Assembly (NCBI GenBank): GCA_027574665.1
Contig: CM050690.1
Span: 66,559,905-66,623,904 of the forward strand
Source: Rhynochetos jubatus
Lineage: Eukaryota; Chordata; Aves; Eurypygiformes; Rhynochetidae
Direction of reading: 5' to 3'
Length of the DNA: 64,000 nucleotides
In this document: piece after piece, positions 34,736 to 47,275 of the stretch
How the letters are laid out: every line of letters starts with the position of its first letter
Position numbering within the stretch: position 1 is the stretch's first letter
Notes under the pieces: generated by a model
Databases searched by the model: none
What the model was told of the DNA's origin: nothing
The model's input: the letters and a program-made list of their open reading frames with translations, nothing else
Position numbers and translations under genes: made by a program

Positions 34736-37700
34736 ACTTTCAGGTGATCTACCACAGCTCATCTAAAAGGCATCCAGGAGAGTGTGATGTTCAGTTCTTG
34801 AAAATGTACTAGTATTTATGGAAATGATATCATGGCTTTATCTGTTACTGTTATTATGTCAAAGCCAGGAGATTTCAACTGGTTTGGGATCCCACAGAGT
34901 AAAGCATTCTGCAGATATACAGCAAGCTCTTTCAAGAGCTTAGAATTTACGTTATTATCTAAACAGAAAACAAAGAGTAAAAAGAAAACACTAAGACTTT
35001 CAAGATGCCTTGTAGCAGGGCCAGGAATGAGAAGCCAGTTCTTCCAAATTCTTTTGCATGAGTTCAGCTACCATGCCACATTATCTCACCTGCATAAGCA
35101 GATTAAATTAACATCTGTTAACATGAAACAGCCTCTACATGTGAACTTTATGTGTGTGTCCATGTATGTACGTATGCGTAGATATGCAGACACACACGTA
35201 TTTCCATACAAATACTTTAGATTAAGTTTTCTTGGGTAGATAAGATTCTTTGCCTGTGAGCCTTGACTTTCACATGAAACACAAATATATTGGCTGTGTC
35301 CTTTCAGGATAAATTGTGGTACGTTTTTATTCTTTCTATTTCTTGCTTATTTTCTGCTCCAGTAACTTCACTTGTCTTTTTGTTGTCTGCAAAATGCTGA
35401 AGAAAAAAACACTGGAAAGAGTAGCACTTCAAGAGCAAGCTTGGTGCCACTCCATAGCTGCATGACCTTTGTCTTACCTCGGTCTATATTTTTTCCATAG
35501 GCATGTGGATATTGTAAACCACTGTCGTAGTACTTTAGAAAATGGTAAAGAAATTAGGTATCTATTTGCATGTTGGGGCATTACATACATTAAAAATCTG
35601 ATCATGAGATATCAATACCTAATTTCTGCAATACATGAAATGCAATACATAACTGGTGTAATTATAAAAAATATTGATAATATTTATATGCAATGACTTG
35701 CCCTAGGTGAACAGTGCCTAGTATTTTAATAACTATAATTAGGACAATCAGGATACAAACTTTTTCCTTCCTTCCTGATGTAAGAACTTACGAAATCCTC
35801 GGTTCATGCCATCACTGGAGATCTGTTCGGTATGTAATGACAGAGCAACAATTTTCAACCTTTTTTTTTCCTTTTCCTTTTTTTTTTTTTTTTTTAATTC
35901 AGATGAATTTATAGAATTGGAGCCAAATTAAACATTGTTCATTGACATACTGAAGGCACCTAAAATGTGTCTACAAAAGGGTAATGGTATTCTTGATCCC
36001 CTCCCAGCTGGTCTCTGTCATCTCAATTTCTCTCCCCACCCCTTACCCTTCCCTTAAGCTTGAGCAAAGGTCTGTGTAGCAATCTTGAAGGACTCACACA
36101 GACACTAATGAACTGAAAGTGCACACACTTTCTTAGTTACAGAGGATGTGCATCTTACCATTCAATATCATCTTTTCTTAAGTATTTATTTAACCTCCAA
36201 TGGTTAGTATAACCCCTATATCACCAAGAACGGTCTTGGGAGCATTTCCTAGTAGCGCATCCCTGAGGTGAGACCAAGGGCCTGCATTTTTAGTGGTGTT
36301 ACTCTGCTCTGTAAAACTTTGTCAACATTTTTCCTGTTTTGTTCCAAGAGGACTTTAACTTTTGATAAATTCTGTAAGCAATTACCATAAAGTTCCACTG
36401 CCAGCAGAAAACATAGCAATGACCATGAAACTCTGTAGTGCCCTGTGCTGCCGAACCACTCCCTTTTGCACTTCTCAGAAACATTTGCCATCTGTTTGAA
36501 GAAGAGAATCCCCTACAGCACATTTTTTTCACGTTGATGATGGAAATAGCATAATGATTCAGTCTGATAGATCTTCTAATGGGAAACTACTGGCATGCAA
36601 GAGCTGTGAGAAAAATTAGTTTTGACACCTCACCGTATTCTGAAGTTGATGAAAGAAAAGACCTGCAAGGTTTTTTTAAGCAATAGCAAGTGGCCATAAA
36701 TGATTGCACTTGACATAAGCAGCAACGGGTGTACTTTCACATTTACTGCAGGTGTAAAACCTGAGTTTGAATAGAATGCTCACGTAAATACATGCTCCAA
36801 AACTTTGGATTCCCCCCTTGAGGGGTGAAAATTTGGACTGAAATACAATCGTACTGAAACTCCTGCTATTTGGATTTACCGACTGTGACTTACGCGTCTA
36901 CGATTGCTTCTGCCTTTGGTATGCTGCTGCTTTCTGCTTCTGAGAGCTCTGCTCTGCAGAGACCAGCAGCCATTTTACAGGGGGCTGTTACAGTCTGCAG
37001 CAGAAGACAGACATAGCATTGATCCTACTTGTAGTACAACTGAAAATGTTTTGTGTAGAGGATGTTTGTTTATTTTAGGGTGACATTTGTACTATGAACA
37101 GTGATCCAGATATGTGTTTTCAGGTGTATCTCCAGCTGAAATGGATTTCGATACCATTCTTCCATTCTGTGATTAAAAAGGAAAGTTGCTGTCCTTTACA
37201 TTGTCATTCTCTTTTCAAATTTAAAAATATTATCAGGAAATTTTAGCCAGCTTAGTTGTTTGAGAATTTCACATCAAACCATTTTTAGTCAGAAAATGTC
37301 AGCAATCTTTCACATATAACATAAAGCACACCTTTTTTTGATTCATAAGAAAAGATCCATTGTATTGCAGGGGGATTCCTTTCTCTTCATACATGGTTTT
37401 GTTTTAATTTAATCTAAAAATAGCTTTATCAAAAGTATTTTTTCTGGAACTGGCTATAACTAGTAATGACATAAGAAATGGACATTAAAAGCTTAAATGA
37501 AAAACAGAATGTCAGTCTTAATGACACTTAAAAATCACTAGCTTGAATATGTAAGCAGTGCATATCTAGAGCAAAACCTGGTATTTTCTACTAATCTGTT
37601 GTTAGCAGGAGCTATAGCAACAGGCTACAAAGCTTTCCTTCCCAGGGCTGAGATATAGGAGTAAAGTTTTGTTGATATCATTGCAAAGCACTATCAAATT

Positions 37701-40339
37701 CTAGGACAATGATAATAGAGAAAATGGGTTTTGGAAAGCTTTCAAGGGCAGTGTTAACCAACACTCCTGCTTGTACTGCCCAGAAGATCGCTTTGATAAC
37801 CGTAAAAGCTGAAACAGCTGAAGATTTAGAAACTCGGAGTGTTTAGACATCGCATTACACATTTCTTAGTAGACCACAGTTCACAGTTTTGTCCTTTAGA
37901 GCTCTAATCAAGAACACGCTGGACTGGGGATGGAACAGCTCTGAAAAGATACAGAACATCAGAAATCAAAGGGTTTAAACCAGTGCTATATCTCAACTGC
38001 AATGCAACTGTCAGTCAAATGAGAGGATAGTAAAAATAATATACTTTGTATTTATATATTATAGCTCCTTCCCACCCTGCCTCTTCAAAAAACCTTTGTA
38101 ATATTAAGCACTTAATATTGCCAATTGGTTCCTGTGTTTTGTTAGTAATATATACGCCTGGGGACTATGCCATTTTTCTAGATGGCTGTTCACCATCTCA
38201 GACGACTTGCTGTCAGCAGATTTTCCAATCTCAGGTTGATAAGGAATAGAAGTAAGTATACTAGTGACTCCAGTGAATCCTGTACTCTGAATAAAGTTTA
38301 TAGGGGATACACAGGTCAATGAACAGGTTGCTTAGGTGTGTTGTGGAGTCTCCATCTTTGGAAATACTCAAAACGTAACTCTGTATGGCCTCTGTTTTGA
38401 GCAGGAGCCCCCCTTCCAACCTCAACCATTTTGTGAATCAGCAGAGGTGCCTTAGCTTTCACAGCTCTGAAGGGTATCGCATGGCTTGGGAAATAAATGC
38501 CAGCATCTTGGTCGTCACTCACTGCACTGAGTAAACCTGCAAAGACTGCTACAGCCTACAAGTGTAGATCTTATATAATGGGGCCCAGTTTTCAAAATAG
38601 CTCCACGTACGTTCGTTGCCATTTAGGAAACCAGATCAGGAAGCTGCTTGATATTTTGGTATGTACCTTCCGTGTCAACGGCCTGTCAACTTTAACGGCT
38701 CTATGTGCCTTATCAAGAACTTCAGAAGATGGCATTTTTCTTTGCAACTGTGATTACGTATATATATATAAACCACTATGCAAATATGTATGAAGCTATA
38801 AATAACATCACTCACATTTGTTGTAATGTAATAGGCCCTGCAATCACAACCTACTATTCTGTCACGTCTGACATGGCCCTTAATGTGTGAATCCTGTGGC
38901 ACTGTACCACACAGGGTTCTTCTTCAATGAGACATAAATCTACCGAAGTGGACAGTCTCCAACAGCTGTATAGTAAAAAAGAATAATGAGATGCTTATGT
39001 TGTGTTTGTGTTGACTTCTTAGTTAAATGATTATATCTGAGTTAATATTTAAACACTTGGGTTCCCAAGTACATTACTCCATGGCAGAGTCATCTCTTCC
39101 TCTCTTAAAAAATACAACGGTGTAATGAGGCCTTTGTGTCGGCTGGGATACAAAAGCTGTTACATTATAATGGTTTAACAAAACTGGTTTATTTTTCTTT
39201 TCTGAAATAGCCTAATGCACAGAGCTAGTTTGAAATGAATAGCACTTTGCATGTTGAATCAGAGATTGTACTGCATGGACAATAAGACATGGAAATAATA
39301 AAAAAGCCCTTCTTAGTAATGAAAAGTGAATACTCACTTCTTGAACAGCTACTGAGAGTACTCCTGCGGAACACCTAGTGCATATCACAGCCTCAGATGT
39401 CTCTGTAATTGCAAGACATGAGTGTTTCACAAAACATATCTTGTGATTCTAGTCTAAGGAAATTGTCAGAAAATCAATGAATTAAAAGTTCAGTTTTTGT
39501 GTAAAGTGGAATTCTGATGAAGGTGTCTTTTTACCAGCAGCGAATTGTTTTAAGTTATGAAAACAATGAAGTAAAAGCAGAGAATCTGTCCTACTCCTAA
39601 CATAATAAACAGCCTACTAAAACTTAAAACCAGCAGGCTATCCTCAGACTATTGTCAAGTTAAATCTTAACAACCCAAAGGAAAATATAGATGGTGTTGA
39701 AAGGTATCCTGTGAAGGGAGCCTTATCTGCTGTAGGGACTTGGAGTCTGGAAGTGAATGAATTTCGAGCTCTGCCAAGACTTTGCAGCAAATTACAGTGG
39801 AATAACTGAATATATTTGTCAGCATCAGAACACTCAAGCACTTGGATAACCACTATGTTGTGTGAATTTTCTAACTGGTATGTGAAATTTGGCTGCCATA
39901 ACTTGAAATGGTTTAAGACTTGTTTTCTGGATTTAGTCCAGTTGTAATCAAGGCTGCTGCTGCTGTAAATCATTTGAGTGTTACGAAGGAAAGTCTGTGA
40001 GGCTGGCTACATTAGCAGGACAAAATGAAGTGCTTTAATCGTGAAAACTCCTCCTCAGCTGAAGAGCAGAAGCAATGATATGAACTGCTGAAGCAGTCGT
40101 GACAAAGCTACTGCCACTGAGCAGTCTTCATATTTCCATTAACCCCAGGTCTTCCACAGCTGCATCCTCCTGCCTGTTAATCCCCATAGATTTCAGTATA
40201 TAGACAATGTAAATGGGTGAAATGTGAAGGCCAGCTGGCCATTGCTGTTTGTATTTGGTTTATGGGGGTGGGGCAGAGGGAGGGTGGTGGTAGTGATGAT
40301 GGGGCTAAAGAAACTGATAGAAGCTTCCCTTATGTCCGA
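34736..40339. other. Unique DNA, no gene recognised
   Basis: Mostly AT-rich. It contains a pyrimidine tract (about 35861-35895), a CpG cluster near 36880-36906 (ACCGAC, ACGCGTCTACG), and another at about 38605-38720 (CACGTACGTTCG, CCGTGTCAACGG). These are candidate conserved non-coding elements. On the minus strand 36249-36491 is an 80-codon frame preceded by an acceptor-like TTCTCTTCTTCAAACAG, with no recognised product. Confidence 0.45.
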
Positions 40340-41217
40340 CAGAGTCGATGTCAGCCAGCTCCAAGACAGACCCACTGTTGGCCAAGGCCAAGCCAATCAA
40401 CAATGGTGGTAATGCCTCTGGGGTAAAATGTTTAAGAGGGGAGAAAGTCCTGCTGGGGAACTTGAAGCAGAGAGAGGAGTGGGACGTGAGACAGACAACC
40501 ATGCGGACACCAAGGTCACTGGGTGTCAATGGGGGAAGGAGGTGGGCCAGAGCAGACGTTCTCCGTCAGCCTGTAGTGAGAATGCAGGCTGTGCCCCTGC
40601 AGCCATGGAGGGTCATGGGGGACCAGAGACCCATCTACACCCCATGGGAAGCCCACACTGGAGCAGGCTACTCCTAAAGGACTGCACCCCATGGAAGGGA
40701 TCCACGCTACAGCAATTTGTGAAGAACTGCATCCCATGGGAAGGACTTACGCTGGAGTCTTCAAGGAGGCCTATCTTTGTGGGAGAGACCCCAAGGTGGA
40801 GCAGGGGAAGTGTGTGAGGAGTCCACCCCTTGCAGAGGAAGGACCAGCAGAGACAACATGTGATGGAGTGACTGCAACCCCCATTCCCTGTTCCCCTGCA
40901 CTGCTGACAGGGAGGAGGTAGAGGAATGGGGAGCAAAGCTGAGCCTGGGAAGAATGGAGAAGTGGGGGGAATGTGTTTTTAAGGTCTGGCTTTATATCTC
41001 ATTATCCTACTATGGTTTGATTGGTAACTAATTAAAATGATTTTTTCCCCAAGCTGAGTCAGTGTTGCCTGTGACCATAACTGGTGAGTGATTCCTCCCT
41101 GTCCTGGTCCTGACCCACAAACCTTTCCCTATATTTTCTCCTCCTTATCCCACCGTGGGGAGCAGTGAGCGTGTAGATGCCAGGTGCTGAGTTTCTGTCT
41201 GGGCCTCAACCATGAAC
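40340..41217 (+). mobile_element. ERVL-type LTR of a second, longer family, plus orientation
   Basis: The sequence follows an avian LTR family known for repeated segments built on GCACCCCATGGAAGG and CTGGAGCAG. Landmarks in order are ACTGTTGGCCAAGGCCAAGC, CTGCAGCCATGGAGG, GAAGAACTGCATCCCATGGG, AGGGGAAGTGTGTGAGGAGT, TCTCATTATCCTACTATGG, an AATTAAAATG polyadenylation-side segment, and a final CCTCAACCATGA near the right edge. The true left edge may be up to about 100 bases further left. It has no target duplication I could find and no adjoining viral genes. Confidence 0.88.
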
Positions 41218-43620
41218 TGTTCACCAATACACCAATGGTGACTGTTAAGTTCCCTTGGGCTGTAAGATTACACAAATTCGGCACAGAAGCAGATACACAG
41301 TCTAGTGCCCAACCACTTGTGTCTTGGGGCATAACCAGCTCAATCTCTTAGGCAATAGATCCTAATAGGAATGATGCAATGCCATAGCCCTATGCATCAC
41401 AAAAATTGTTAGACTGGAATGTAACCAAGCCATGAGCGTTCAGGGCCAGAGTTCTTTCAAAAGTGTCTGCAGGTGGCTGGGATTTTAAGTCCCTTGCCTC
41501 ACTTCATGGATCACATCACCCATTTCATCCGGTGGGAATGCCTCCAGCTCAGCAAAACCCCATGGTGCAGAACCCTGCCCGTCTCCTTTCGGTCACCCTC
41601 ACCATGTGACAGTGCAGCATAGCTCCTGCCTTGGCTTGTGCAACTGCTAATCTCAGTCTGGAACCTTGCTAAGGAAAACAGTCCAGAATGGGTGTAGTGG
41701 AACAGTTTAAATGCTCTGGCTCCTCTTGTGGTCATATTTATGCTGCATCAAAGGTGCCTTTGTGTGGTTCAACTTACTGTGCTGAAGAGGACTAGAAAAA
41801 TACAGTGACTTCTCAAGACTAGTAAGTCTTCTTCTGGACCAGCTGTCTGCGAAGCACGGAAGGTGGAGAGAGTGGAGAGCCTTCAGCAGATAAAAACTGC
41901 AATGTGCGCAACTGGAGGAAGCATTTCCCCTGCAGATTAGTATGTAGTGGGTTAGCCAGACTCTACATTTTGTTAATGGACTTCATAGTCTAAAAGAAAA
42001 TTCATAAATAAAATGGTTTGTTGGAAATTTATGGCTGGAAGTCTTTTCAGTAGAGCATCAACTGTTAATATAAAGCGCTCATTATGTAAATATAATATAA
42101 GCTCCTTGATAATATATAAGGCTGAAGTCTTAAAAAAAAAATCACAAAAAACGTTGCTAGAACTCAAAACTGCCCTAAAGTGTACTGTACAATAGGCTAT
42201 TAAGGGTCAGGTCAGATTTTCTGAAATATCAGAACATACTGTTGATGACTTTCCCCTTGTAAACCACCACCTAAGCTCAATTAACGTAACTGTCCTTTAA
42301 AAAAATTTGTAACCACTTTCTAGTCAAATGTTTTGTTGTTTTTCAACCATTATTTTTCATAAGATGATCAGATTCCTTCAAATACTTAATTTTTTCACTG
42401 CACATATAAACAGAAAAATAAATTTCCCCTTGTCTAGTTGAAACACTTTCTGGTTTTCAGTTTTTAAAGAAAATCCAAATTTTCAGTGGTATTTTTTTCC
42501 CCCACAGAATAATACATCTACCATTTTTTAAATAATAGTGGTTAATAACATATTCTCTATAATGTGATCTAATGGATCTCATGTGATGTCAGAAATATAC
42601 CTGCGTGCATGGTATCCAACTGAAAGAGTAATTGGTCTCATATATATTTGTGTGAATTCAGTATTTCTTAAAAGATCTATATGATTAAGCTCCCTTCCGT
42701 TAGATTAGATCGGTTTATGAGCATTCATTCATCAGAGGTACTTATGCTATGTAAAATGGAGACAACAAAACCAACTGGTTTTGCATTTGTCCAGGGACTA
42801 GAAGGAATACCAAAGGCTGATCCTACGGTTTCCCTATCATTCACTTATCATGTAGCCAATAATATGCATAATGTGATTAATTTTAAATGTTGGCAAAATT
42901 TCCTTTCAAATAATATTTCAGAATGATTTTTTTAAAATTGTTTTGAATAAAAATACCTTGGACAAATACTCCAAACACATAATTAGAGATTTACAGTGAT
43001 AATAATTTTTAAAAATACATTAAAATTACCAGAACAGCAGAACTTCTATTTCAAAGAAACACTCTAGGAACACATACTAAATATTCTTGACTGCTTAGCT
43101 CTTCCTGAACTTAATTCTTAGCTAGGATCAAATATCTGACCTGAACATGCACTCAAATTAATAAGTTATTACCAATTAAGTAAACATGGCTGAAAAAATA
43201 TTATTAATGAGGATGCTGCAGTAACATAAGACAGATGGAGTTCAGCTTAGGTCATAATTTTAAAAACTAAAAATGTTTGCACTCTACAACCTGTCTTCTA
43301 TGGGCAGTGGGTAAAAAACATACTCAGAGGGAAGATTAGTGCCAGCTGCACTGTTGCCATGAAGGAGTTCAGCGCATGAATACCTTATTCCTCTCTAGAG
43401 AAGATGCAGAGGTGATGACAAGGGAGGGCATGCAAGCCTGAATCAGTTCAATTTTACTCTGCTTTCCCAGGGGTTGCTTTCCACACAGCTCAGAGGTCTG
43501 AGCTGAAGTGTTATTTTCCACAGCACTGTCCTTTGCTGAAACTGAAGTTTACTATCAAAGGGTAATTTTATTGGCAGTTCTATTCGTTTTCTTGTGTAAC
43601 ACATAATTTCTCAACCTCTC

Positions 43621-43648
43621 TTTAGTGTATTAGTACCAATACACTAAA
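43621..43648. repeat. Perfect inverted repeat, 11-bp arms, 6-base loop
   Basis: TTTAGTGTATT and AATACACTAAA are exact reverse complements around AGTACC. It could form a hairpin in either strand. It is too short to be a microRNA precursor and has no terminator context. Confidence 0.95.
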
Positions 43649-44175
43649 AGTGAGTAACATAAAAAATGAGACTTTTGGGAAGGAGCATATAGCTTAATAT
43701 TTCTCTGTGTCAGAGTGTGAGTAGCATGGATTTCCTTTCCCCTTTCAACATTAAGAAATGATAAAAGAGTATAACACATAAATAATTGAAAAATAGTATC
43801 CATGAAGTTATAGCACCTGTGTATAAGCATAGCACTACATAGATTCTTCTCTGTACAACTGCACGATCTATTTCTGTATAAAAATGATTACTCTAAAAGC
43901 ATCACATTTTCTAGCAACTGACCCCATGGCTTGACAGTGGGAAAATCCCCTGCGGTTTGGAAAAGGCTGTAAGATCTAATAATGTTCTATTAGAAATCTG
44001 ATGACGAGCTTCAAGAAGCTTTAAGAAATCTAGCAGCAATACATGGTCAACAGGAGTGTTGAAGTGTTTTTGTTTTCCTAGGGGAAGTTAAAGCCATTCT
44101 TTCCTCTTTATAAAAAGAAAAAAGAAAAAAAAAAAAAGGAAAGAAAACAAAAGAAAATCCCCTCCAACTTTCTAG

Positions 44176-45005
44176 TCACTGCAATACAGCATGCTGAGCA
44201 AACATGAGCACAGTTGTTATAGCTCTGCTGTGCAAGAGAAAAAAATCATCTGTACAGCCATCTACATACTCTCTGCTCTGACATTTGGACAGGCCACACA
44301 ACTCCAAGCTGAAGTGAAATACAAAACACTGCCATACTGAGCAGACATGCCCAGTACAAGCGAGCTTCCCCTCCACAGCTGGCATTGCTGTGCCACACCT
44401 ATAAACAGAGAACTGAGTCCCAATTAGCTTAGCCATCGTCTTAACGCATTGACTCCCAGTCCAACACCCACCAGGCTGAAACCTTCTACTCTCCGGTGTG
44501 CTGCTGGTGAGTGCGGTGCTACAAACGAGGAGGCAGGTTGGAGGAAACACTGCTTGGCAAAGAGACTCCACAGAGCTGGTTGCAAAAGGGACACGGGGTC
44601 CTGAGAAGGGAACTGGGGACCCGTGAAATCCCCTGAGCTGTACTCTGGCTGCTGGTAGAGGACCCAGAAGTAGGAACAAGGGGTGTATGCACCGTGCTGC
44701 CTGTAAGCAGGGAGGCAAAGCACAGGGGTTACATGGGGATTTCGGTGTTTTGTACGGCTGCACACACCTGCCCTATGGCTGAACATGTTTATCTGAGTGT
44801 TGCTTAAAAAAGGGACCTCCCGCACTCCAAAATTCAACGTTTGAATTATTTCACTATTTATTTCTAGTGGCTCCTCTGTGATACCTTCATTGTGAAGTAG
44901 CATAAAATGGAGAATTATGGTTCCTCTGGGTGCAGTTTCAGAATCCTCAAAAATTTCCCAGGGAATGTTGACAGAATATAAACCTATTGACTGCAGAGCT
45001 GCCAT
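44176..45005 (-). other. Two overlapping unassigned minus-strand open frames
   Basis: Frames of 193 codons (44424-45005) and 195 codons (44176-44763) overlap in different registers. The first begins MAALQSIGLYSVNIPWEIF; the second is rich in Pro, Cys and Leu. Two registers open together usually reflects base composition, here a locally GC-richer stretch. No domain, signal or family is recognised. A lineage-specific transcript is possible but unsupported. Confidence 0.12.
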
Positions 45006-47253
45006 CCTTATTCCTTTTCTTGGAAGCTACAGAAATAGCCCACGGTGCCCAGGGTGTACAGACCATGGATTGAAAGTGTTGCTAGAAAAAAATAACAAAC
45101 CTGTTTCTGTAAACAATTATATCTACTTTGCATCTGTAGGGTAGAAAACTCATGGAAACAAACTTGATTATATCTAGGTCTAAGAAGTTCCAGCTACTTG
45201 ATAAAACATCATAGTTCAGTTATTTAATTTCTGGACACAGTTCAGAGAGAGGTAAAATCAACATCCACTTGGCGGAATTTGGTCGCTTTTCTGTTCATCC
45301 CTTCATTGTTTTTCCAGTCCATCAGGATTTCTACAGGAAAATGGTATTTGTTTTCTTTTGGAGTTAACAGAAAGTACAACATGTTACGCATAAAATAAGA
45401 AGAGGCCTTATGTGTTACTGTTTTCCTGAGCTTCGTGAGCCAGAATCTACCCGCAATTAGACATAAGTTGGACCTATACGTTGTTTATGTATGCATACCA
45501 CCTCTCCCTACTTCTTCAAATTAATTGACTGTAGAAATAATATTAGAAAAAATCTTAACAAAAATGATCCTTTTTTTTGTTTGTTTTGTTTTGTTTTCCA
45601 GATTTGTTTCTGATCCTGTAGGCTTTGATCTAATTTGCAGGAAAAGGAATGTATAGATCAAAGCAAACCCCAAAATGAAATTCTAGTAACACAATGTATC
45701 TGTCAGCCACATTAAGAAAACAAGCATGAGAATTGAATTTGAGTAAGATTTAAACACTTGTTGATCAGAATATATACAAATCTGCTTACACACGCAAGCA
45801 TTTGCTCAATTCCAAGCCTCTTTGAGCTGATTTAGAATTACTCTGGAGACTCTGTGGTGCAATAGATCAGATTTTGTTCTACATGACATCATGTTGGCCA
45901 AATGGTGGCTGTGATTAATCTCTAAATTCATCATCATTAATAAAAAAAAATTAAAAAATCATAGCTGAGATGCCAAGTATATTAATCCTTTTAAGAGAAA
46001 TGATCTAAAAACTCAACTGGAATGTGATGATTTCACCAACCCATGGGACAGAGTCTACACACAGTTGCAGATGTTGAAATCTGTTCATGGCTTTATGAGA
46101 AAGCACTAACCTGACCACAGGCCAGGTTCGGTCTTGGCATGAGGGAGTGCAGAACTGATTTAAATGGGTGGTGTTGCACCAAGGGGAACTTTCTCCCCAG
46201 AGATGCAGAAAGGTCCTTAGTGAGTATACTCCAGTTGTCAAGGTTATGTTCATTTAGAGACAAGCTTTGCTGATCTCGCTCTTGGTGAATAACATCCGTT
46301 TAGGACACTGGCATCGTGGTATGTTTGATGGATAAAGCAGTAGAGCCACACTGGAACCAGCCCTACAGGTAGAGTACCTTTCCAGTGCTCAGGCCTGGGA
46401 GAAGGCATACCCCACAGCACAGCCTGGGAGAGAGGCCCAGAAGTTACAGGATCTGTTTAAGCCTCAATAAAAACAGCTGAAAGTACATAAATATGCATTT
46501 ATCTCAGGACAGTAAATTTATACTACTTGTAATTAAAAAAAATTTAGATTTCACTTAGTGTATTTTGCAGCATTACATAATTAACGTCTTTTTTTACATA
46601 ATTACTCCAATGCTCAGTAAATAAATTAATAAAAATGGTGGAGATGGGAATGATGGAAGAATCTGAAATAACCTGGGCATTATGCTTGTCACTCTTGACC
46701 TAAAGTACGGCTGTTGAAGAAAAGACCCAATATCCATATGCTGAGATTACTGACAGTCTGAGAAATGGCTGCGAATATGCACGGTGTATACAAACATTAA
46801 ATTTGTCTTTGTAGTTCATTATTTAGAGGTAAAAGACCCCATCATTTGGACACAGATTACCAAGGCAGAAACTATGTGGTTTTGATTTCACCGTTATGCT
46901 ATGAGAGTTATTCTAAATGTGCTAAAAATGGAAAAGTGAGATTTATGCAAGCCTCCTTTCCTTTGTTCAGAGCAACAGCTAGCTGCTCCCCATGGAACTG
47001 GCTTGCTGTCAGCATCTCCTACCAAAGCAGCCATAGCCTCAGTAGGTTCTTCTGCGGGTTCTGGGCTGTGTGTGGGCCTGCTTATCTTCCATAGAGAAAA
47101 AAATAAAGGAAAAGAAGGGGCAATTGCTGGGTGAAATATCACCCATAGTGTCTTTCAGGATTTCCTAAGCTACTTCACCTTGAGGCACTTGGTAGTACTG
47201 AACAGAGATGAGCACCATTCTTGTGGATTTGGCTGTGGGCTTAAGGCAGGGGC

Positions 47254-47275
47254 CAACCCCTGGCGCCAGGGGTTG
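47254..47275. repeat. Perfect 22-bp palindrome
   Basis: CAACCCCTGGC is followed directly by its exact reverse complement GCCAGGGGTTG, centred on GGCGCC, with no loop. It lies in a locally GC-rich patch (47240-47400) within AT-rich DNA. Confidence 0.98.

Noticed and set aside
44105..44160. A-rich tract as the tail of a processed pseudogene.
   Set aside because: The adjacent sequence on either side shows no recognisable coding body, and no target duplication was found.
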